Shown here piece by piece: positions 1-4,111 of a stretch of 10,242 nt of DNA; the stretch's first letter is position 1; every line of letters starts with the position of its first letter. The translations under genes and the position numbers were made by a program. The stretch is from Candidatus Zixiibacteriota bacterium (lineage in GTDB: Bacteria > Zixibacteria > MSB-5A5 > SM1-73), in assembly GCA_022866585.1 (NCBI GenBank), contig JALHUP010000072.1, positions 1 to 10,242 of the forward strand. The letters run 5' to 3'. Under the pieces are notes generated by a model. That model had not been told where the DNA came from, did no database searches, and saw only the letters and a list, made by a program, of their open reading frames with translations.

Positions 1-127
1 AATCATCCTACATAGGGGATGTGTTTTTTGCAGTAATAGGAGAGAATCACCAATGAAGACGACCTAAACTCACCCAACGGTTCTTGCCTAAGCAATTGGC
101 TAATAAAGCCGGGAGAAAGGCGAATCT

Positions 128-355
128 GTGGAGATAGCGGTCATCGATAATGGAATGGGAATCCCTCCAAACGATTTGCCCCGTATCTTTGAAAGGTTTT
201 ACAGAGTAGATAAGGGGCGTTCAAGGGAATTAGGAGGAACCGGTCTGGGGCTTTCCATCGTCAGGCATATAATCGAAGCCCACGGTGGAACGGTCAATGT
301 TCGAAGCCAATTAGGCAAAGGAAGCGAGTTTAGCTTTACCTTGAAAAAGGAATAA
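128..355 (+). pseudogene. C-terminal remnant of a PhoR-type sensor histidine kinase
   Basis: The 75 codons from a GTG encode only the end of a HATPase_c ATP-binding domain. The G1 box is DNGMGI (residues 7-12), the F box is RIFERFYRVD (about 19-28) and the G2 box is GGTGLGLSIV (about 36-45), followed by a normal kinase tail ending in TLKKE. The stretch with RSRELGGTGLGL is typical of PhoR and related kinases. The membrane segments, HAMP/PAS region, phospho-accepting His helix and N box are absent. The frame is open only from base 107, after a TAA at 104-106, and I find no kinase-like translation in any frame of bases 1-106. No convincing ribosome binding site precedes the GTG. I infer a 5'-deleted, probably non-functional gene, left from a phoR that once accompanied the pst operon downstream. 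An assembly break is the alternative. Confidence 0.8.
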
Positions 356-443
356 ACACCATATTAATTCAAGCCAAAACGCACTAACCTCCTACAATTA
401 CTCTTTTAGATAGTTTTTTCCTGAAGGCGGAAATTCATTCATT

Positions 444-507
444 GTGCCTGCCAGGTCCCCAGACTTGGCAGGTGGTAACCCGTCGGGTCAGGAGGCCCGA
501 CGGGCAC
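444..507. repeat. Composite two-hairpin intergenic palindrome
   Basis: Two strong hairpins lie side by side. The first (447-472) pairs CCTGCCA with TGGCAGG, and pairing continues inward through GGTC/GACT (one G-U) to a 4-nt loop at 458-461. The second (479-504) pairs CCCGTCGGG with CCCGACGGG, extended by one wobble and one C-G pair around the loop AGGA. The flanks GTGCC (444-448) and GGCAC (503-507) are also complementary and could close the whole unit, competing with the bases of both hairpins. The design suggests a mobile palindromic (REP/MITE-like) unit rather than a simple terminator, because no U-tract follows. Confidence 0.75.
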
Positions 508-543
508 AGAGAAAAGTAATCTTTGGTTCAAGGAGTGAGAGGT

Positions 544-579
544 ATGTCCGATATAGTCATATATAACTCCAAAACTTAA
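544..579 (+). pseudogene. Possible 5' stub of a RhuM-family gene
   Basis: An ATG at 544 has a well-spaced ribosome binding site (AAGGAG at 530-535, 8 nt away) and encodes MSDIVIYNSKT before a TAA. The first residues resemble the conserved N-terminus of RhuM-family proteins, which commonly open with MS(D/E)IVIY followed by an acidic, DGK-containing segment. Nothing downstream continues the family in any frame, and the palindrome at 603-660 begins 23 bases later. I infer the stub of a gene whose body was deleted. The match covers only about nine residues, so chance is possible. A free-standing 11-aa peptide is the other reading. Confidence 0.3.
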
Positions 580-602
580 TAAAACACGGTATTGTCGTTT
601 GT

Positions 603-660
603 GAATGAGTTAGCTACCAGGAGGTAGGTCAGGAGCCCCGCGCTCCTGCCATTATTCATT
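603..660. repeat. Nested intergenic palindrome with AGGAGC core
   Basis: CAGGAGC (630-636) pairs with GCTCCTG (642-648) around a 5-nt loop; the flanking GG (627-628) and CC (649-650) also pair if T629 bulges. Just left, CTACC (614-618) pairs with GGTAG (623-627) around AGGA. The outer arms AATGA (604-608) and TCATT (656-660) close the unit. The TCAGGAG core also occurs in the loop side of the 479-504 hairpin and near 10036, suggesting one family of elements. Confidence 0.65.
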
Positions 661-767
661 TGTCAGATACGCAGTTCATATGACCTATGAGGTTGTTTGT
701 TAAATAAGTATTGGTGTTATCCAACAACCATATAAACAGTAACTATTGCTACACAAAGGAGGACACA

Positions 768-1199
768 ATGATTCCCGAGTTTCACTTCTATCATGGCGTA
801 GCACTTTCAAAGCTCGTGTCGCATAACCAGTTCACGGGACTAACTCGAATCACAAACCCAGGATCTGCTTACGCAGTCAACAACGCCTTTGGTCTGCACA
901 TTAAACATTCCACCAAACCCAAGGGACCATGGCAATTCACTTTCACACCAGACCAACAAGAAGAGATCAGGAAACTCTTCCAACGGTTTAACGAAAAGAC
1001 GTTCATCGTTCTTGTCTGCGGAAAGGTAGGCATCTGCCTTCTAAAATACGGCGAGTATGCCGACACGCTTCAAGAGGATTTCAGAAATCAGAAGGTTCTC
1101 ATGGTAAGCCGCCGCTCTGGTGGCGGATTCCGTGTGTCCGGCTCCGTGCGTATGAAAGGCGTAGTCCCCTTAAACCGGTATCCTGGAGGCTTGTTTTAA
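768..1199 (+). CDS. Conserved hypothetical protein, 143 aa
   Basis: The start is the ATG at 768, preceded by AAAGGAGG at good spacing. An in-frame TTG at 711 would add 19 unconserved-looking residues and lacks a ribosome binding site. The product is soluble, with no signal peptide or membrane segment. It opens with PEFHFYHG, has a basic, aromatic middle (around residues 45-60, KHSTKPKGPWQFTF), and contains a hydrophobic strand FIVLVCGKVGICLL (about 79-92), which looks like a central beta-hairpin. The C-terminal third is Arg/Gly-rich (SRRSGGGFRVSG). The mix of strands, one helix (DQQEEIRKLFQRF) and conserved-looking His/Trp/Arg residues gives the feel of a small alpha/beta nucleic-acid-related domain, but I do not recognise the family and assign no function. 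It lies alone between two palindrome clusters in an accessory region. Confidence 0.75.
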   Translation: MIPEFHFYHGVALSKLVSHNQFTGLTRITNPGSAYAVNNAFGLHIKHSTKPKGPWQFTFTPDQQEEIRKLFQRFNEKTFIVLVCGKVGICLLKYGEYADTLQEDFRNQKVLMVSRRSGGGFRVSGSVRMKGVVPLNRYPGGLF

Positions 1200-1247
1200 T
1201 AACTGCTCGAACACTACAATGCTTCTTATCACCAACCTGCGAAGGCT

Positions 1248-1301
1248 TACAAAAGGGGTGGTAGTAGTTTTGTAGGTCAAGCGTGGCGTAGCCTGCTTGA
1301 C
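1248..1301. repeat. Pair of intergenic hairpins
   Basis: TACAAAA (1248-1254) pairs with TTTTGTA (1268-1274) around a 13-nt loop. Immediately after it, GTCAAGC (1276-1282) pairs with GCTTGAC (1295-1301) around a 12-nt loop that carries a further short GC-rich complement. Neither is followed by a U-tract. With the element at 1321-1366 they fill the 209-base gap between the 143-aa and 71-aa genes. Confidence 0.55.
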
Positions 1302-1320
1302 AATCCTTATTTGTCAAACA

Positions 1321-1366
1321 GCCCTTTGGTTCGACTTTGCTCACCACCCTGAGCTTGCCGAAGGGC
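1321..1366. repeat. CCCTGAGCTTG-type intergenic palindrome
   Basis: GCCCTT (1321-1326) pairs with AAGGGC (1361-1366), and inside it GCTCA (1339-1343) pairs with TGAGC (1350-1354). The minus-strand reading, CCCTTCGGCAAGCTCAGGG, matches from memory a repeat that recurs in intergenic DNA of several unrelated bacterial phyla (variants of CCCTTCGACAAGCTCAGGG). I see one copy here. It is probably a non-autonomous palindromic unit; no coding potential was found in it. Confidence 0.6.
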
Positions 1367-1408
1367 GGGCATGATTGACATACATGGCTAGAATTAGGGA
1401 GGTGTATC

Positions 1409-1624
1409 ATGAAGGTATCGGTCAAGAATTTTGCAGTAACGATGGAACTGAAGAATAAGGGGATTGAATTTGATGTCTGCGATAACTCAGGGAATCATTT
1501 GGGTGACCTCGTCGTCACAAAAGCAAAACTTATCTGGTGCAAAGGCAAGACAACTTCTGTTAAGGGTATAGAGATTAAATGGGATGATTTCAAATCCTAC
1601 ATGGAATCAAGACAACATATTTGA
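1409..1624 (+). CDS. Small conserved hypothetical protein, 71 aa
   Basis: The ATG follows AGGGAGG at good spacing. The product is a small soluble protein that reads as a compact beta-rich domain. Alternating hydrophobic strands (VKNFAVTMEL, GIEFDVCD, LGDLVVTKAKLIWCKG) are followed by KGIEIKWDDFKSYMES, a strand and short helix. I recall similar 70-aa proteins with the LGDLVVTKxxLIWCKGKT block in accessory regions of diverse bacteria, always without known function. The two Cys (positions 25 and 44) do not form a motif. The gene is complete in length for such proteins. Its stop codon directly abuts a sequence resembling the start of an integron attC site, which would fit carriage as a gene cassette. 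No function can be assigned. Confidence 0.75.
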   Translation: MKVSVKNFAVTMELKNKGIEFDVCDNSGNHLGDLVVTKAKLIWCKGKTTSVKGIEIKWDDFKSYMESRQHI

Positions 1625-1647
1625 GCTAACAATTCATCCAAGCTGAC
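1624..1647 (+). other. attC-like left half-site (candidate, degenerate)
   Basis: Starting at the last base of the preceding stop codon, the sequence AGCTAACAATTCATCCAAGC then TGAC closely resembles the R''/L'' end of many integron attC sites, which read GCCTAACAATTC-TCAAGC-GAC. The position next to a stop codon is also where attC begins in gene cassettes. Against it, the first heptamer has one mismatch to RYYYAAC, and I find no complementary right half (an R' box GTTRRRY with L') before the next gene. It may be a decayed site or a coincidence. Confidence 0.25.
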
Positions 1648-1711
1648 TGAAGCAGACAGATGATAACATCCACCTTTGAGTAAACAGAAATCCGTTTCCA
1701 GGAGGTGCTCA

Positions 1712-1978
1712 ATGTGCGAATCAAATGCAAACATACTCATTGTAGTTGGCGGAGTATGGATGGCAGTTGTTGCGTTAGTGCAAGCTTTCGGGGTCTGTGT
1801 CATAAGCGGAGACAGCGAACTCCGGAAAATTAATACTCTAATGAAAGAGGGAAAATTTCAGATTCAGTCACAGGCACATAAGATAATCCAAGACCGTAAC
1901 GCTCGTATAATGAGAATTTATGCCGCATTGATGTTTGTCGGGGCGATAATACTATCTGTAGGTGGTTTGTGCAAATAG
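1712..1978 (+). CDS. Small two-helix membrane protein, 88 aa
   Basis: The start is the ATG at 1712, 6 nt after a strong AGGAGG; the open frame extends back to a TTG at 1676, but the ribosome binding site decides for 1712. Two hydrophobic segments are clear: about residues 8-31 (ILIVVGGVWMAVVALVQAFG) and about 68-87 (YAALMFVGAIILSVGG). Between them lies a polar, Lys/Gln-rich segment of about 35 residues with heptad-like spacing. A hairpin topology is expected, with the basic loop probably cytoplasmic. I do not recognise the family. Small two-TM proteins in accessory regions are often toxins, immunity proteins or phage-derived membrane proteins, but nothing here selects among these. Confidence 0.65.
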   Translation: MCESNANILIVVGGVWMAVVALVQAFGVCVISGDSELRKINTLMKEGKFQIQSQAHKIIQDRNARIMRIYAALMFVGAIILSVGGLCK

Positions 1979-2017
1979 ATGCTGATACAATCAACCGCAT
2001 AACTAAGGAGGTCACAT

Positions 2018-2218
2018 ATGGCCGGTGAATGCGAACAAAACCCCTATTTTTGGTGCCCTTTACAGAGTTCTGATTGCGCCAGTGGAAAGCTTAAGAAACC
2101 TTGTTCAATATTGTATTCAGCTACACACGCAAAAGAAGCATTGGCTAAGCAAAATATTTCCTATGAGATTCAGGAAGGTACAATGAAGCTGAAGACCCTC
2201 GGAAACTTACGCCCCTAA
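2018..2218 (+). CDS. Small four-cysteine hypothetical protein, 66 aa
   Basis: The ATG follows AAGGAGG at good spacing. All four cysteines (positions 5, 13, 20 and 29) are confined to the first half, in the arrangement C-x7-C-x6-C-x8-C within an aromatic, Pro-containing segment, followed by a helical half (about 35-45, THAKEALAKQN) and a basic tail. Clustering of the cysteines suggests metal or Fe-S binding or a small disulfide-stabilised fold; there is no signal peptide, so a cytoplasmic metal site is the more likely of these. The family is not recognised. The four-Cys layout recalls, without obvious sequence identity, the 73-aa protein at 3448. Confidence 0.6.
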   Translation: MAGECEQNPYFWCPLQSSDCASGKLKKPCSILYSATHAKEALAKQNISYEIQEGTMKLKTLGNLRP

Positions 2219-2285
2219 GCTTTGGTGTAAAACCATCTTGGCTTACACGGTCATTTCAGTATAATCTTCCGTATTCTTGTTCTGC

Positions 2286-2300
2286 CAGGAGCTACTCCTG
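2286..2300. repeat. CAGGAG hairpin between convergent genes
   Basis: CAGGAG (2286-2291) pairs with CTCCTG (2295-2300) around CTA. It sits in the 87-base gap between convergent genes, where a bidirectional terminator could act, but the run after it on the plus strand is only TTCTTT. A weaker stem, GTGTAA (2225-2230) with TTACAC (2243-2248), lies just upstream. The AGGAGCTACTC segment recurs near 10039-10048. Confidence 0.4.
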
Positions 2301-2305
2301 TTCTT

Positions 2306-2698
2306 TCATATCCTTGCACCAGCCAAAGTCTTAATAAATCTTTTTGCTTTTTCAACATCCTTTTCTATATCCTCACAGGTTAATCCCGTATCTACCAAAG
2401 CCGGATAGCGATCAGTAAAATAATATCCTGAAACACGCTCGCAGAGGTCACGGTAAGACTCAAGGTCTTCATTATGTTTGACTGCTTCGTCAAGGAGGGC
2501 ATCCAGTTCATGAATCTTTTGAAGCTTCCAGCCCTTTTCTAACAAAAATGCTTTGAGATATTTTTCAAGAGACTGCTGGAGGAAATACCCTGCCGCCTCA
2601 GCATCTTCCTCATCCAACATTATCTTCATTCGATGCCAGTCTTTTTTTGCTACTTTAAGCCAATCAGGTGGGTAAAGAGAATTTTCTGGCTTCTTCAT
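2306..2698 (-). CDS. HEPN-domain protein, partner of MNT (toxin-antitoxin type)
   Basis: The 130-aa all-helical protein matches the HEPN domain of the PF05168 type. It has a helix with EDAEAAGYFLQQSLEKYLKAFLL (about residues 32-54), the conserved KIHELDALLDEA segment (about 61-72), and a RYPAL element (about 98-102) before a last helix. HEPN proteins paired with minimal nucleotidyltransferases commonly act as RNase toxins held in check by the partner. I see no RX4-6H motif of the classical HEPN RNases, so nuclease activity is uncertain. Its ATG overlaps the stop of the upstream MNT gene by 4 nt (ATGA), implying translational coupling and a two-gene operon. Length is normal for the family. Confidence 0.85.
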   Translation of the reverse strand: MKKPENSLYPPDWLKVAKKDWHRMKIMLDEEDAEAAGYFLQQSLEKYLKAFLLEKGWKLQKIHELDALLDEAVKHNEDLESYRDLCERVSGYYFTDRYPALVDTGLTCEDIEKDVEKAKRFIKTLAGARI

Positions 2699-3009
2699 AA
2701 TTCCATCCCTTTTTCCAATATCTCTTTTACAAATTGGTCCCCTATCTTCACTCTTTCCTCAACCTCTTGTTTAGTTAGAACGATAGGAGCAACAGCAAGA
2801 CCATTACGCAAATCCCTTATCAGGCGTTTTACAGTTGCCATCCTCTCAAAGAATCGCTCTGTGGTAGGGGCTATGATTAGAATATCCATATCGCTCTCCT
2901 CGGTAGCTTTGCCTTTCGCATAAGAGCCAAATAAAATGACCCTCTCGGCTTTATATTCTTTTTTAAGCCTTTGGCTTATTGTCTTTATTCGATCCATTAC
3001 ACCATTCAT
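2695..3009 (-). CDS. Minimal nucleotidyltransferase (MNT), HEPN partner
   Basis: The 104-aa protein has the polymerase-beta-like nucleotidyltransferase signature LFGSYAKGKATEESDMDILI, with Gly28-Ser29 and the two metal ligands Asp40 and Asp42. In known pairs the MNT protein is the antitoxin, and in the studied HepT/MntA system it adenylylates its HEPN partner. The third carboxylate usually seen on the following strand appears replaced: the strand here is VAPIVL (residues 73-78), with Ala74 at the expected place. The start at 3009 is chosen because AAAAGGAG lies 8 nt upstream; an internal Met5 is possible. It is the first gene of the minus-strand operon, behind a near-consensus promoter at 3143-3171. 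Confidence 0.85.
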   Translation of the reverse strand: MNGVMDRIKTISQRLKKEYKAERVILFGSYAKGKATEESDMDILIIAPTTERFFERMATVKRLIRDLRNGLAVAPIVLTKQEVEERVKIGDQFVKEILEKGMEL

Positions 3010-3017
3010 TTTGGTAT

Positions 3018-3032
3018 CTCCTTTTAGAGGAG
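3018..3032 (-). promoter_or_regulatory. Hairpin that can hide the MNT ribosome binding site
   Basis: On the minus strand CTCCT (3032-3028) is complementary to AGGAG (3022-3018), which is the Shine-Dalgarno sequence of the MNT gene, with a 5-nt loop. The stem is short but lies exactly over the translation signal, so it could dampen translation of the whole MNT-HEPN operon. The complementarity is visible; the regulatory role is inference. Confidence 0.35.
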
Positions 3033-3142
3033 GTTTTATCTCTTTGGGTTCTATAGCTAAAACAATCCCAATTTATTTAGGTTATTCCACGCTTTAGGAA
3101 ATCAAATCTCATGTCTATTTGCCGACCGCTACATTTCTCTTT

Positions 3143-3171
3143 ATTATATCATAATTCTTTGCCGCTATCAA
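3143..3171 (-). promoter_or_regulatory. Sigma70-type promoter for the MNT-HEPN operon
   Basis: Reading the minus strand, TTGATA (3171-3166) is followed after exactly 17 nt by TATAAT (3148-3143). This is a near-perfect housekeeping promoter pointing toward the MNT gene, with an expected leader of roughly 125 nt. Its -35 end is only 8 bases from the first hexamer of the divergent Pho-box array at 3179, so activator binding there could affect this promoter too. Confidence 0.7.
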
Positions 3172-3178
3172 GCTTTTT

Positions 3179-3236
3179 TTAACCTCGATTTAACACAGAG
3201 TTAATCCAGCCGTAATTTACTCTTCGTTTTTACTAT
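3179..3236 (+). promoter_or_regulatory. Pho-box-like array and promoter for the small-gene operon
   Basis: Four hexamers start exactly 11 bp apart: TTAACC (3179), TTAACA (3190), TTAATC (3201) and GTAATT (3212). The four-repeat, 11-bp geometry with TTAACA-like units is that of binding sites for PhoP/PhoB-type response regulators; the last two units are degenerate. A candidate -10 box, TACTAT (3231-3236), lies 13 bp after the array and 27 bp before the first small gene. This would place the three-gene operon starting at 3264 under phosphate-starvation control. Confidence 0.6.
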
Positions 3237-3263
3237 TGAACTCAAAGGAGGATTTGAAAAAAA

Positions 3264-3461
3264 ATGGTTTACGTCAAGATTGCGGTTTTTATGATCATGT
3301 TCTTTGCAATGGCTACAGCTTTAATATGCCTGATTACGGGAAGAATAAAAGTTAAGCCCATTATTCCAGGAAATGTTCCATGGATTTTCTATTTGATTGA
3401 GAAAATGTTTGGCGAAAACGATTCATGCTCAAAGGAGGTGAAAAAGAATGAAATGTCCTAA
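3264..3461 (+). CDS. Small single-pass membrane protein, 65 aa
   Basis: The ATG lies 9-10 nt after AAAGGAGG. The N-terminal hydrophobic segment (about residues 4-26, VKIAVFMIMFFAMATALICLI) is a clear transmembrane helix, followed by a basic patch (GRIKVKP), a semi-hydrophobic stretch (VPWIFYLIEKMF, about 39-50) that may lie along the membrane, and a charged tail. The family is not recognised. Its last 14 bases overlap the next gene, whose ribosome binding site (AAAGGAGG) lies inside this reading frame, so the two are translationally coupled. It is the first gene behind the Pho-box-like array, which suggests, as inference, a small membrane component made under phosphate limitation. Confidence 0.65.
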   Translation: MVYVKIAVFMIMFFAMATALICLITGRIKVKPIIPGNVPWIFYLIEKMFGENDSCSKEVKKNEMS

Positions 3462-3669
3462 GCTGGTCAATGGCAAAATAAAAATGTGCGACTCGGAAAT
3501 GTTCGATGGAATGGTCCCTAACCTTTCTGAGCTAAGAAGGTTCTGCGAAAGCGGAGAATACCACCTGTGCCCGTTTTTTATCGGCTCCAAAAATTTAGTG
3601 GAAAGGGAAAAAATAGCGCATTCTGTTTCTGACTGGAACGTTTTTCATCGGGAACTGGTGGGAATATAA
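3448..3669 (+). CDS. Small four-cysteine protein, 73 aa, in Pho-linked operon
   Basis: The ATG follows AAAGGAGGTG at good spacing and overlaps the preceding gene by 14 nt. Cysteines at 3, 14, 33 and 41 occur as MKCPKL ... KMCDS ... RFCESGEYHLCPFF, i.e. C-P at both ends of a C-x10-C-x18-C-x7-C pattern. No signal peptide is present, so a cytoplasmic Zn or Fe-S site is plausible. I have the impression of similar short proteins beginning MKCPxL and ending in a YxxCPxF/Y block in anaerobic bacteria, with no known function. The remaining 30 residues are polar and end in a helix-like VSDWNVFHREL. It may act with its membrane-anchored neighbour; this is inferred only from coupling. Confidence 0.65.
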   Translation: MKCPKLVNGKIKMCDSEMFDGMVPNLSELRRFCESGEYHLCPFFIGSKNLVEREKIAHSVSDWNVFHRELVGI

Positions 3670-3686
3670 GCAAAAGGGGTGAAGTC

Positions 3687-3938
3687 ATGTCTGAAGGAAG
3701 AAAAAGGAGGGGACTGCCACCCAAGACCTGCTGGATCACCTATGGGTTACAAGGCTTGAGCACAGAAAAATTCTTGAAAGTAGTCCAAAAGATTCTGGAT
3801 GGGAAGTTTCTTTTATTGAAGCCTCAGGAGGTCGACCTTGAAGATTCTAAGCCAATCGAGAAGTGTTTTGTAGCACAGAAAGAAATCAACCTTGAAGATC
3901 CTGAGATAATTGAAAAGAATTTTGTAACACAGATTTAA
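3687..3938 (+). CDS. Small protein with tandem C-terminal repeat, 83 aa
   Basis: The ATG follows AAGGGGTGAAG 17 nt after the previous stop, as third gene of the operon. The N-terminal half is basic (SEGRKRRGLPPK) followed by a helix (about 25-38, STEKFLKVVQKILDG). The C-terminal half is a tandem duplication: VDLEDSKPIEKCFVAQ (49-64) and INLEDPEIIEKNFVTQ (67-82), an 18-codon, 54-bp unit. The repeats are diverged at DNA level, so the duplication is not brand new. The second copy runs into the porin Pho box: the bases coding VT form the first hexamer and the TAA stop lies inside the second. The coding sequence is thus constrained by a promoter. Family unknown; the real protein may be conserved only in its N-terminal half. 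Confidence 0.55.
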   Translation: MSEGRKRRGLPPKTCWITYGLQGLSTEKFLKVVQKILDGKFLLLKPQEVDLEDSKPIEKCFVAQKEINLEDPEIIEKNFVTQI

Positions 3939-3978
3939 CATGGATTCAACACGGATGTAACATTAGCGAATGTATTAT
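3924..3978 (+). promoter_or_regulatory. Pho box and promoter of the porin-pst-phoU operon
   Basis: Four hexamers repeat exactly every 11 bp: GTAACA (3924), TTAACA (3935), TCAACA (3946) and GTAACA (3957), with similar 5-bp spacers (CAGAT, TGGAT, CGGAT). Exactly 10 bp after the array is TATTAT (3973-3978), an excellent -10 box, and there is no separate -35, as expected when a PhoB/PhoP-type activator replaces it. Transcription should begin near 3985, giving a leader of about 125 nt. The array overlaps the end of the upstream gene. ATTAGC/GCTAAT (3962-3967, 3980-3985) form an inverted repeat around the -10 box. Confidence 0.8.
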
Positions 3979-4039
3979 AGCTAATTATGAAAGAATCGGT
4001 GTTGAATATTAGCAGAATGTAAAGGAGGTGGTTAAATTC

Positions 4040-4062
4040 GTCTAAAGTCAAAAGTCTAAAGT
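4040..4062 (+). repeat. Short direct repeat in the porin leader
   Basis: GTCTAAAGT occurs at 4040-4048 and 4054-4062, a 14-bp period, in the untranslated leader. A Shine-Dalgarno-like AAAGGAGGTG at 4021-4030 precedes it without a usable start codon. Also in the leader, ATTAGCAGAATGT (4008-4020) nearly copies ATTAGCGAATGT (3962-3973). No function can be assigned. Confidence 0.45.
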
Positions 4063-4111
4063 TCAGAGTGGAAAATGTAATCGTTAACTAATTAAAACAC
4101 AAGGAGGGAAA

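Noticed and set aside
1..56. An open frame from base 3 to a TGA at 54-56 could be the tail of an upstream gene, and ATG at 53 with AGGAGAG before it starts a four-codon frame.
   Set aside because: Seventeen residues with no recognisable motif cannot support a gene, and the four-codon frame stops at once.
444..660. Reading the hairpin cluster as a CRISPR array.
   Set aside because: The units differ in sequence and spacing; there are no identical direct repeats with unique spacers.
2633..2923. 96-codon plus-strand frame across the MNT-HEPN genes.
   Set aside because: It is antisense to two genes with clear family motifs and has no ribosome binding site.
3104..3139. Minus-strand 11-codon frame in the MNT leader.
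   Set aside because: No ribosome binding site and no recognisable product; it is likely chance.
4021..4045. Strong Shine-Dalgarno-like AAAGGAGGTG in the porin leader, suggesting a leader peptide.
   Set aside because: No start codon at proper spacing; the only nearby frame ends within a few codons.
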